The notes under the pieces are model-generated. The model was not told the origin of the DNA. It searched no databases and was given only the letters and a program-made list of their open reading frames with translations. A stretch of 6,791 nt of DNA from JANYCG01 sp031392945 (GTDB lineage Bacteria > Pseudomonadota > Gammaproteobacteria > Burkholderiales > Burkholderiaceae_C): the NCBI GenBank assembly GCA_031392945.1, contig JANMVT010000025.1, positions 1 through 6,791 on the forward strand. The letters run 5' to 3'. This document shows, piece after piece, positions 1-5,727 of the stretch (its first letter is position 1; the number at the start of each line of letters is the position of its first letter). The translations under genes and the position numbers were made by a program.

Positions 1-93
1 GGGGGTGCCCCCGTTGGGGCCCTGGGCCCTTTCCCCCCCCGTGGCCGCCGCGGCGCCGCGGCCCCCGCCGACCTGATCCTGCAAGCAGTGTGA
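1..93 (+). CDS. possible C-terminal tail of an upstream gene (partial)
   Basis: Frame 1 is open from the window edge to a TGA at 91-93 and ends in a plausible protein tail, ADLILQAV. The residues before it are almost all Gly, Ala, Pro and Arg because the DNA is nearly pure G and C, with an eight-C run at 33-40. This could be a low-complexity protein end, but it could equally be poor sequence at a contig end that has lost the true frame. No family can be recognised. If real, it lies on the same strand as uxaA and about 214 bp upstream of it. Confidence 0.25.
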   Translation, partial: GGAPVGALGPFPPRGRRGAAAPADLILQAV

Positions 94-307
94 GCGTTCA
101 ACGGCCGAAGTCCAACGAGCGTCACTGCCGAAGCCGCTGGGGTGGGTGGCGTAGCGAAGTCAAGGAGGAGCCGAAGGCGGGGGACATTCGCGTAGCTACC
201 CATCCCAGCGGCTTCGGCCGCCACAGGTCTCGACAGCGAACTTTGCCCGAACTGCATCGTGAATTTCGGAACCCCCAACAATCCATGCTTCAAACAACAT
301 TTTCCCC
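94..307 (+). other. uxaA leader region, no recognised gene
   Basis: The 214 bp between the possible upstream stop and uxaA hold one clear structure, the stem-loop at 127-218. The remaining 89 bp before uxaA are less GC-rich and presumably carry the operon promoter, but I could not find a convincing -35/-10 pair. A frame that opens with GTG at 90 and ends at 311 crosses the hairpin and has no family resemblance, so it is not called. There is also an eight-codon frame from ATG 285 whose stop overlaps the uxaA start as ATGA, but it has no visible ribosome binding site. Confidence 0.5.
127..218. repeat. large imperfect inverted repeat / stem-loop
   Basis: Positions 127-141 are the exact reverse complement of 204-218 (15 bp, GCCGAAGCCGCTGGG). 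The pairing continues inward through one G-T pair (142 with 203) and five more pairs (143-147 with 198-202), giving a 21-bp stem around a loop of about 50 nt. The heptamer GCGTAGC occurs in direct orientation at 149-155 and 190-196 at the loop edges. The loop carries a purine-rich GGAGGAG stretch and a second CCGAAG copy. There is no T tract after the stem, so it is not a standard intrinsic terminator. Its form resembles dispersed intergenic palindromes of Burkholderiales genomes; that it is repeated elsewhere is inference. Confidence 0.75.
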
Positions 308-1834
308 ATGACCCCATTCATCCGACTCCACGCTGCCGATGACGTGCTAATCGCCCGGTCCCAACTGGTGGGCGGCACCACCGTTGAAGGCATCACCGTC
401 AAAGGCCTGATCCCGGCCGGCCACAAGGTCGCTACCCATGCGATTGCGGTTGGCGAAGCTGTGCGCCGCTACAACCAGATCATCGGCTTTGCCAGCAAAC
501 CCATTGCCCCAGGCGAACATGTGCACACCCACAACCTGTGGATGGGCGAAGCCAAAGGTGACTTTGCACGCGACTACGCCATTGGTGTGGATGTGAAACC
601 GCCGGCGCCGCGCCTCGAAGCCAGCTTCATGGGTTACAAACGCGCCGATGGCCGGGTGGCGACGCGCAACTACATCGGCGTGTTGTCGTCGGTCAATTGC
701 TCGGCCACCGCCGCGCGTGCCATTGCTGACCACTTCTCCAAACAGAACCACCCGGAGGCGCTGGCCAACTTCCCCAACGTCGATGGTGTTGTCGCGCTCA
801 CCCACGGCAGTGGCTGCGGCATGGACAGTGAAGGCCTGGGCCTGCAGGTCTTGCAGCGCACGCTGGCGGGTTATGCCACGCACGCGAATTTTTGCGCCGT
901 GCTGGTGGTGGGCCTCGGCTGTGAAAGCAACCAGATCAACGCCTGGCTTTCCAAAAGCAGCCTGCGTGAGGGCGAGACCCTCAAGGTGTTCAACATCCAG
1001 GACACCGGCGGCACGCGCAAGACGGTCGAAAAAGGCATAGCCCTGATCAAGGGTTTTCTGCCGACGGCCAACCTGTCACAACGCGAACCCTGCAGCGCCT
1101 CCCACATCACCATCGGCCTGCAATGTGGCGGCTCGGACGGCTACAGCGGCATCAGCGCCAACCCGGCGCTGGGCGCGGCGGTCGACCTGCTGGTGGCGCA
1201 TGGCGGCACGGCGATCCTGTCGGAAACGCCAGAAATTTATGGCGCTGAACATTTGCTCACGCGCCGTGCCGTGCGGCCCGACATCGCCCAAAAACTCATC
1301 TCGCGCATCAAATGGTGGGAGCACTATACCGAGATCAACGAAGGCGAGATGAACAACAACCCGTCGCCCGGCAACAAGGCCGGTGGCTTGACGACGATTC
1401 TTGAAAAATCGTTGGGCGCCGTCGCCAAGGGCGGCACCAGCAACCTCGAAGCGGTGTACGAATACGCCGAACACGTCGCCGCCAAGGGTTTCGTCTACAT
1501 GGACACGCCGGGTTACGACCCGGTCAGCGCCACCGGGCAGGTGGCGGGCGGCGCCAACATGATCTGCTTCACCACCGGGCGCGGCTCGGCATATGGCTGC
1601 GCGCCTTCGCCCTCGCTCAAGCTGGCGACCAACAGCAACCTGTGGCGCAAGCAGGAAGAAGACATGGACATCAACTGCGGCGAGATCGTGGATGGAACCT
1701 CTTCGGTGGCCGAAATGGGCCAGCGCATTTTTGAACTGGTGCTGGCCACGGCTTCGGGCAGCTTGAGCAAAAGCGAGAAACACGGCTACGGCCAGAATGA
1801 GTTTGTGCCATGGCAGCTTGGCGCCGTCATGTAG
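308..1834 (+). CDS. uxaA: altronate dehydratase (altronate hydrolase), UxaA family
   Basis: Cytoplasmic lyase that removes water from D-altronate to give 2-keto-3-deoxy-D-gluconate in galacturonate breakdown. The 508-residue protein has the usual two-part build: an N-terminal SAF domain (about residues 9-85) and the large UxaA/GarD catalytic domain. Family motifs in order are GYKRADGRVATRNYI (109-123), HGSGCG (166-171), GLGCE (202-206), QCGGSDG (272-278), ETPEIYGAEHLL (306-317), NPSPGNKAGG (351-360), DTPGYDPVSATG (399-410) and KLATNSNLW (438-446). Known family members need a divalent metal. ATG 308 is the only possible start: the frame has a stop at 260-262 and no ATG, GTG or TTG in between. 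No Shine-Dalgarno is visible. It leads the four-gene cluster. Length and motifs are normal; galactarate dehydratase or another aldonate dehydratase is a less likely alternative. Confidence 0.93.
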   Translation: MTPFIRLHAADDVLIARSQLVGGTTVEGITVKGLIPAGHKVATHAIAVGEAVRRYNQIIGFASKPIAPGEHVHTHNLWMGEAKGDFARDYAIGVDVKPPAPRLEASFMGYKRADGRVATRNYIGVLSSVNCSATAARAIADHFSKQNHPEALANFPNVDGVVALTHGSGCGMDSEGLGLQVLQRTLAGYATHANFCAVLVVGLGCESNQINAWLSKSSLREGETLKVFNIQDTGGTRKTVEKGIALIKGFLPTANLSQREPCSASHITIGLQCGGSDGYSGISANPALGAAVDLLVAHGGTAILSETPEIYGAEHLLTRRAVRPDIAQKLISRIKWWEHYTEINEGEMNNNPSPGNKAGGLTTILEKSLGAVAKGGTSNLEAVYEYAEHVAAKGFVYMDTPGYDPVSATGQVAGGANMICFTTGRGSAYGCAPSPSLKLATNSNLWRKQEEDMDINCGEIVDGTSSVAEMGQRIFELVLATASGSLSKSEKHGYGQNEFVPWQLGAVM

Positions 1835-1838
1835 GAAA
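1832..1838 (+). promoter_or_regulatory. ribosome binding site overlapping the uxaA stop codon
   Basis: TAGGAAA contains both the uxaA stop (TAG, 1832-1834) and an AGGA core at 1833-1836, six bases before ATG 1843. This supports 1843 as the start of the next gene and suggests translational coupling with uxaA. Confidence 0.7.
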
Positions 1839-1842
1839 AATA

Positions 1843-2907
1843 ATGGATAAAACAATTGAAGCCCCCGTACTGCAAGCGCAAGCAGCTCGTATTTTTGTAG
1901 CAGCTGGCAGCTCTGCAGCGGAAGCCGAAACCGTCGCCGCCAATTTGGTCATGGCCAATTTGAGCGGCCATGACTCCCACGGCGTGGGCATGTTGCCGCG
2001 CTACATTGAGGCCGTGCTCGAAGGCGGGCTCAAGCCCAACACGGGCGTCAAGGTGAGCCTGGACATTGGCAGCCTGCTGACACTGGACGGCCAGCGCGGT
2101 TATGGCCAGGTGGTCGGTGAGCAGGCCATGCACATGGGCATTGAACGTGCCAGGCGGCATGGCAGCTGCATCATGACTTTGGCCCATGCCCATCACCTGG
2201 GGCGCATAGGCCACTTCGCCGAGATGGCGGTGGCCCAGGGCCTGGTGTCCATGCATTTTGTCAACGTCCTGTCGCGCCCGGTGGTGGCGCCCTGGGGCGG
2301 CGCCGATGGACGTTTTGGCACCAACCCGTGTTGCATTGGGGTGCCGCTGAAAGATCGCGAGCCCTTCATATTGGACTTTGCGACCAGCCGCGTGGCGCAG
2401 GGCAAGATGCGCGTGGCGCACAACAAGGGCGTGCAGGTGGCGCCCGGCACACTAATCGACGAACATGGCCGCCCCACCACCGACCCGGGCGTCGTGGTGG
2501 TGCCACAAAGCAATGGCCTGTTTGGCGCGCTCATGACCTTTGGCGAACACAAGGGTTACGGCATGGCCGTGGCCTGCGAGTTGCTGGGCGGCGCCTTGAC
2601 GGGCAGCGGCACCTGGCACAAACCCACTGACGTGTCGGTACGCGCGGTGATCAATGGCATGTTGACGATTCTGATCGACCCGGCGCGCCTGGGCACCCAG
2701 GCCAGCTTTGAGCAGGAGGCCCTGGGCTTTGTGGACTGGCTGCAAAGCGGGCCAGTCGGGCCCGGCTTTGACGCGGTGCAAATTGCCGGCCAACCCGAGC
2801 GCGCGGCGCGTGCCAGGCGGCGTGTGGAGGGCGTCACGGTGGATGCGCAAACCTGGGGCGAGATCGTCGCGGCGGGCGGCAAGGTTGGCGTGCAACTTGA
2901 GCCCTGA
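1843..2907 (+). CDS. malate/L-lactate dehydrogenase-family (COG2055) oxidoreductase
   Basis: NAD(P)-dependent 2-hydroxy/2-oxo acid oxidoreductase of the family that includes malate/sulfolactate dehydrogenases, ureidoglycolate dehydrogenase and YiaK 2,3-diketo-L-gulonate reductase. The protein has 354 residues, normal for the family. Visible signatures are GHDSHG (42-47) followed by RY (53-54), the His-rich active-site segment HAHHLGRIGHFAE (115-127), FGTNP (158-162), LDFATSRVAQGK (177-188) and HKGYG (236-240). ATG 1843 is chosen because it has an AGGA site six bases upstream and begins the usual N-terminal helix; an in-frame ATG at 1810 lies inside uxaA and lacks such a site. The gene follows uxaA by 8 bp, so the two are almost surely co-transcribed. 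The substrate cannot be read from the sequence; a sugar acid linked to altronate or mannonate metabolism is the contextual inference. Confidence 0.9.
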   Translation: MDKTIEAPVLQAQAARIFVAAGSSAAEAETVAANLVMANLSGHDSHGVGMLPRYIEAVLEGGLKPNTGVKVSLDIGSLLTLDGQRGYGQVVGEQAMHMGIERARRHGSCIMTLAHAHHLGRIGHFAEMAVAQGLVSMHFVNVLSRPVVAPWGGADGRFGTNPCCIGVPLKDREPFILDFATSRVAQGKMRVAHNKGVQVAPGTLIDEHGRPTTDPGVVVVPQSNGLFGALMTFGEHKGYGMAVACELLGGALTGSGTWHKPTDVSVRAVINGMLTILIDPARLGTQASFEQEALGFVDWLQSGPVGPGFDAVQIAGQPERAARARRRVEGVTVDAQTWGEIVAAGGKVGVQLEP

Positions 2908-2956
2908 GCCAAGGCAGCATTACTCTATTATTTGTAGCTAACTATCTATATTTGAC

Positions 2957-2962
2957 GAGGGA
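2957..2962 (+). promoter_or_regulatory. Shine-Dalgarno site not attached to a normal gene
   Basis: GAGGGA lies just upstream of ATG 2966 and is the best ribosome binding site in the window. It points at an 18-codon frame and not at uxuB, whose start is about 100 bp further on. Confidence 0.5.
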
Positions 2963-2965
2963 AAT

Positions 2966-3022
2966 ATGCCGATTCCATTGGAAACTCCGGCATTTTCAGC
3001 TCGCCAGCCCCGATTGGCATGA
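2966..3022 (+). CDS. possible 18-residue leader peptide or gene remnant
   Basis: ATG 2966 follows a GAGGGA site and opens an 18-codon frame (MPIPLETPAFSARQPRLA) that ends at TGA 3020-3022. That stop overlaps the ATG at 3019 of a second small frame (19 residues, stop at 3076-3078), which itself runs over the uxuB start at 3060. Two readings fit. It may be a translated leader that couples ribosomes to uxuB, or the preserved 5' end of a gene otherwise lost by deletion. The peptide matches no family I know. It has no run of repeated or aromatic codons typical of classical attenuators. Confidence 0.25.
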   Translation: MPIPLETPAFSARQPRLA

Positions 3023-3059
3023 CGATCGCGCCACCAAGCCGGATGGGCGAAAAAACACC

Positions 3060-4490
3060 ATGGCGCAACCCCTGTTGAATGCCTCGTCCCTGGGCCACTT
3101 GAATGCGGCTTCAAAAACGCTTGTCCCGTCCTACCCACGCGGCGGCGCGACGGGTGTGGTGCACCTGGGCCTGGGGGCCTTCCATCGCGCGCACCAAGCC
3201 CTTGTTTTTGATGCACTGCTGGCGCGTGGCGATGTGCGTTGGGGCGTGTTGGGGGTGGCAATGCACAACCCGGTGCTGGCTGATGCGCTGATCCAGCAGG
3301 ATGGCCTGTACGCCGTGCAAATCGCCAGCAGCGCGGGCTCAGTCTGGCAAGTGGGCGGCGCGATCTGGCGGACCTGTGTGGCGGCGCGCGAGCCGGTCAG
3401 ACTCGTGCAGGCCATGGCCGCGCCCGCCACCCGCTGGGTCACCCTGACTGTGACCGAAAAGGGCTATGGCCCCGAGCTGGCCGCACTGTTGCTGCGGGGC
3501 CTGGAGGCGCGCCACGCGGCAGGCCTGGGCGGCTTGACCATCGCGTCCTGCGACAACCTGTCCAACAACGGCAGCCGGCTGCAAGCCCTGGTGATAAACG
3601 CGGCCCTCACCCGAAGCGCCGTGTTGGCCAAGTGGGTGCAAAATAGCTGCGCGTTCCCCAACAGCATGGTCGACCGCATCGTGCCCGCAGCCACGCCCGC
3701 GCACTTGGCCGCAACAGAAGCCGCCTTGGGTGTGCGGGATCAGGCCGCGCTGGCCACCGAGGCGTTTTGGGAATGGGTGATTGAGCGGCGTTTTGTGGAT
3801 GCCACGGACGGCGACGCACTGGCGGCCGTGGGGGTCACTGTTGTCGATGATGTCAGCGTGTTTGAAGAAGCCAAACTGCGCCTGCTCAACGGCAGCCATT
3901 CGGCCATGGCCTACATCGGCGCGGTGGCGGGGCTGTCCTTGGTAAGCGACTGTGTGGGACAAGCGGCGGTTCGGCAGTTCATTCACGGGCTGATGACTTT
4001 GGAAATTGGCCCGCAGGTGCGGCGCGCCGATTGGCAGGTTTACCGTGACGATTTGCTGGCACGGTTTGCCAATGCCGCCTTGCAGCACCGGGCCCACCAG
4101 ATCGCCAACGACGGCTCAAAAAAAATCCCGCAACGCTGGGTGCCATCGATTCAGGACGCCCTGGAACACGGCTTGCCCATCGAGCGCCTGGCCTTCGCGG
4201 CGGCGGCATGGCTGCGTTACCTGCGCGGGGTGGATGAAAGCGGGCAGAGCTATGCCATCAACGATCCGATGGCAGCGCAGCTGCAGGCGCTGGCCTTGGC
4301 AAACGCCGCCAGCCCGGCTGACAGCGTTCAGGCCCTGGGCCGCTTGCCGGCCATCTGGGGGGAGTGTTTGCCCCAAAACAAGCACTGGCTGGCACGCGTC
4401 ACGCATTGGCTGGGCCAGATCAACCAACTTGGCATGCTGGCGGCAGTGGCCCAAAAGAATGTGCAACAGAGCGCACAGCACGCACCATGA
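3060..4490 (+). CDS. uxuB: mannitol dehydrogenase-family oxidoreductase, probable fructuronate reductase (D-mannonate oxidoreductase)
   Basis: Zinc-independent long-chain polyol/uronate dehydrogenase, predicted to reduce D-fructuronate to D-mannonate with NADH in the cytoplasm. The N-terminal Rossmann motif is HLGLGAFHRAHQA (35-47). Further family motifs are TVTEKGY (130-136), SCDNLSNNG (163-171) and FPNSMVDRI (199-207). The catalytic block has K272, N277 and H280 (LNGSHS), with the same spacing as Lys295/Asn300/His303 of Pseudomonas mannitol 2-dehydrogenase as I recall it. With 476 residues it is close to UxuB length. ATG 3060 is preferred; a TTG at 2952 in the same frame would add 36 unrelated residues. 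The ribosome binding site is weak, which may matter given the small frames upstream. Its stop overlaps the manD start as ATGA, and the ManD substrate is the UxuB product, so D-mannonate is favoured over mannitol, arabinitol or altronate. Confidence 0.85.
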   Translation: MAQPLLNASSLGHLNAASKTLVPSYPRGGATGVVHLGLGAFHRAHQALVFDALLARGDVRWGVLGVAMHNPVLADALIQQDGLYAVQIASSAGSVWQVGGAIWRTCVAAREPVRLVQAMAAPATRWVTLTVTEKGYGPELAALLLRGLEARHAAGLGGLTIASCDNLSNNGSRLQALVINAALTRSAVLAKWVQNSCAFPNSMVDRIVPAATPAHLAATEAALGVRDQAALATEAFWEWVIERRFVDATDGDALAAVGVTVVDDVSVFEEAKLRLLNGSHSAMAYIGAVAGLSLVSDCVGQAAVRQFIHGLMTLEIGPQVRRADWQVYRDDLLARFANAALQHRAHQIANDGSKKIPQRWVPSIQDALEHGLPIERLAFAAAAWLRYLRGVDESGQSYAINDPMAAQLQALALANAASPADSVQALGRLPAIWGECLPQNKHWLARVTHWLGQINQLGMLAAVAQKNVQQSAQHAP

Positions 4491-5710
4491 AAATCACCAG
4501 CGCCCGTGTCATCGTCTGCAGCCCCGGCCGCAACTTCTGTACCCTCAAGATCGAAACCGATGAAGGCCTGACCGGCATTGGCGACGCCACCCTGAATGGC
4601 CGCGAGTTGTCCGTGGCCAGTTACCTCAGCGACCACGTCATCCCCTGCCTGATCGGGCGCGACGCGCATCAGATCGAGGATATCTGGCAGTACCTGTACA
4701 AGGGCGCCTACTGGCGGCGTGGCCCGGTGACGATGAGCGCGATTGCGGCGGTGGACACAGCGCTGTGGGACATCAAGGCCAAAGCCGCCAACATGCCGCT
4801 GTACCAATTGCTGGGCGGGCGCAGCCGCACGGGCGTGATGGTGTATGGCCACGCCAATGGCAAAGACATTGCGCAAACCGTGGACGAGGTGTTGCGCTAC
4901 AAGGAGATGGGCTACACCGCCGTCCGTGCGCAAAGCGGCGTGCCAGGGCTGGAAAAAGTCTATGGCGTGGCGAAAGGCACAGACAAGGGCACCACGTTTT
5001 ATGAGCCGGCGGATTCAGACCTGCCCGGCGAGCACGACTGGTCTTCCGAGAAATACCTCCTGCACACACCCAAACTCTTCGAGGCGGTGCGCAACGCCGT
5101 CGGGCCGGACATCCATTTGCTGCACGACGTGCACCACCGCCTCACACCGATTGAAGCCGCGCGCCTGGGCAAGTCGCTGGAACCGTACCACCTGTTCTGG
5201 ATGGAAGACGCCACACCGGCCGAAAACCAGGAGGCCTTCAAACTCATCCGCCAGCACACCACCACGCCGCTGGCGGTGGGCGAGATTTTCAACAGCATCT
5301 GGGACTGCAAGGATCTCATCCAGAACCAGTTGATCGACTACATCCGCGCGACCGTGGTGCATGCGGGCGGCATCACCCACCTGCGGCGCATTGCCGATTT
5401 TGCGGCGCTGCACCAGGTGCGCACCGGCTGCCATGGCGCAACCGACAATTCACCCGTGTGCATGGGCGCGGCCCTGCACTTTGACACCTGGGTGCCCAAC
5501 TTCGGCGTGCAGGAACTCATGCCGCATTCCGAATTGACCGATGCCGTTTTCCCGCACGATTACCGCTTTGAGGCAGGCTTCATGCACTGCGGCGAACGGC
5601 CGGGGCACGGTGTGGACATCGACGAAACCCTGGCCGCGAAACACCCGTACAAACGGGCGTATCTGCCGGTGAACCGGCTGGCGGCGGATGGGACCTTGTG
5701 GAACTGGTGA
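4487..5710 (+). CDS. manD: D-mannonate dehydratase, enolase superfamily (ManD/RspA-like)
   Basis: Mg-dependent dehydratase converting D-mannonate to 2-keto-3-deoxy-D-gluconate. It has 407 residues, near the 402 of the characterised Novosphingobium enzyme, and resembles it along its whole length. All active-site positions I recall from that enzyme are present: R147, Y159, metal ligands D214, E240 and E266, acid/base H216, plus R287, H316, E343 and the C-terminal W407. Sequence landmarks are WRRGPVTM (76-83), YGHANG (120-125), TPAENQEAF (243-251), DYIRATV (284-290) and TGCHGATD (313-320). The start is fixed by the conserved N-terminus MKITSARVIV and by the ATGA overlap with uxuB; a frame extension upstream to 4364 lies inside uxuB. 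No clear ribosome binding site is seen, so coupling to uxuB is likely. D-gluconate dehydratase activity is the main alternative, because this subgroup is not isofunctional. Confidence 0.93.
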   Translation: MKITSARVIVCSPGRNFCTLKIETDEGLTGIGDATLNGRELSVASYLSDHVIPCLIGRDAHQIEDIWQYLYKGAYWRRGPVTMSAIAAVDTALWDIKAKAANMPLYQLLGGRSRTGVMVYGHANGKDIAQTVDEVLRYKEMGYTAVRAQSGVPGLEKVYGVAKGTDKGTTFYEPADSDLPGEHDWSSEKYLLHTPKLFEAVRNAVGPDIHLLHDVHHRLTPIEAARLGKSLEPYHLFWMEDATPAENQEAFKLIRQHTTTPLAVGEIFNSIWDCKDLIQNQLIDYIRATVVHAGGITHLRRIADFAALHQVRTGCHGATDNSPVCMGAALHFDTWVPNFGVQELMPHSELTDAVFPHDYRFEAGFMHCGERPGHGVDIDETLAAKHPYKRAYLPVNRLAADGTLWNW

Positions 5711-5712
5711 AA

Positions 5713-5726
5713 CGCCGAATGCGGCG
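5713..5726. terminator. short hairpin between convergent manD and slmA
   Basis: CGCCG (5713-5717) pairs with CGGCG (5722-5726) around a four-base loop, inside the 17-bp gap between the two convergent stop codons. A hairpin here could serve both strands, but the stem is short and there is no T tract on either side, so the call is weak. Confidence 0.2.
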
Positions 5727-5727
5727 G

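Larger units (their letters stand above)
2908..3059 (+). other. 152-bp gap with AT-rich island inside the cluster
   Basis: This is the only sizeable gap in an otherwise tightly packed cluster. About 2918-2966 is strikingly AT-rich compared with its surroundings and contains a TATATT hexamer at 2947-2952 and a TTGACG at 2952-2957, although no well-spaced promoter pair could be assembled. The second half holds a very short frame with a good ribosome binding site (see 2966-3022). A second promoter for uxuB-manD, or the scar of a deleted gene, would each fit. Confidence 0.4.

Noticed and set aside
90..311. 73-residue frame opening at GTG 90 and ending at the uxaA start
   Set aside because: It crosses the stem-loop, has an Arg-rich composition typical of a chance frame, matches no family I know and has no ribosome binding site. 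The ATGA overlap with uxaA alone is not enough.
1810..1842. Upstream in-frame start for the COG2055 gene
   Set aside because: It lies inside uxaA, lacks a ribosome binding site and adds residues not seen in the family; ATG 1843 has a good site.
1076..1855. 259-residue minus-strand frame opposite uxaA, and a similar 252-residue frame at 3339-4097
   Set aside because: Both are antisense shadows of well-supported genes in GC-rich DNA; their His/Arg/Ala-rich products have no family features.
1873..1905. Repeat-like stretch with two AGCAGCT copies in the 5' end of the COG2055 gene
   Set aside because: It resembles an intergenic motif I associate with Comamonadaceae, but the encoded residues fit the normal N-terminal helix of the family, so no insertion is needed to explain it.
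308..2907. Sulfolactate degradation unit (SuyAB plus ComC)
   Set aside because: SuyA and SuyB are separate short proteins, while UxaA here is one 508-residue chain with altronate dehydratase motifs, and ManD/UxuB point to sugar acids. Kept only as an analogy.
2952..3059. 36-residue N-terminal extension of UxuB from TTG 2952
   Set aside because: The extra residues do not resemble the mannitol dehydrogenase family, and the apparent ribosome binding site at 2957-2962 lies downstream of this TTG and belongs to the ATG at 2966.
4364..4486. 41-residue N-terminal extension of ManD
   Set aside because: It would lie within uxuB, and the conserved ManD N-terminus starts exactly at ATG 4487.
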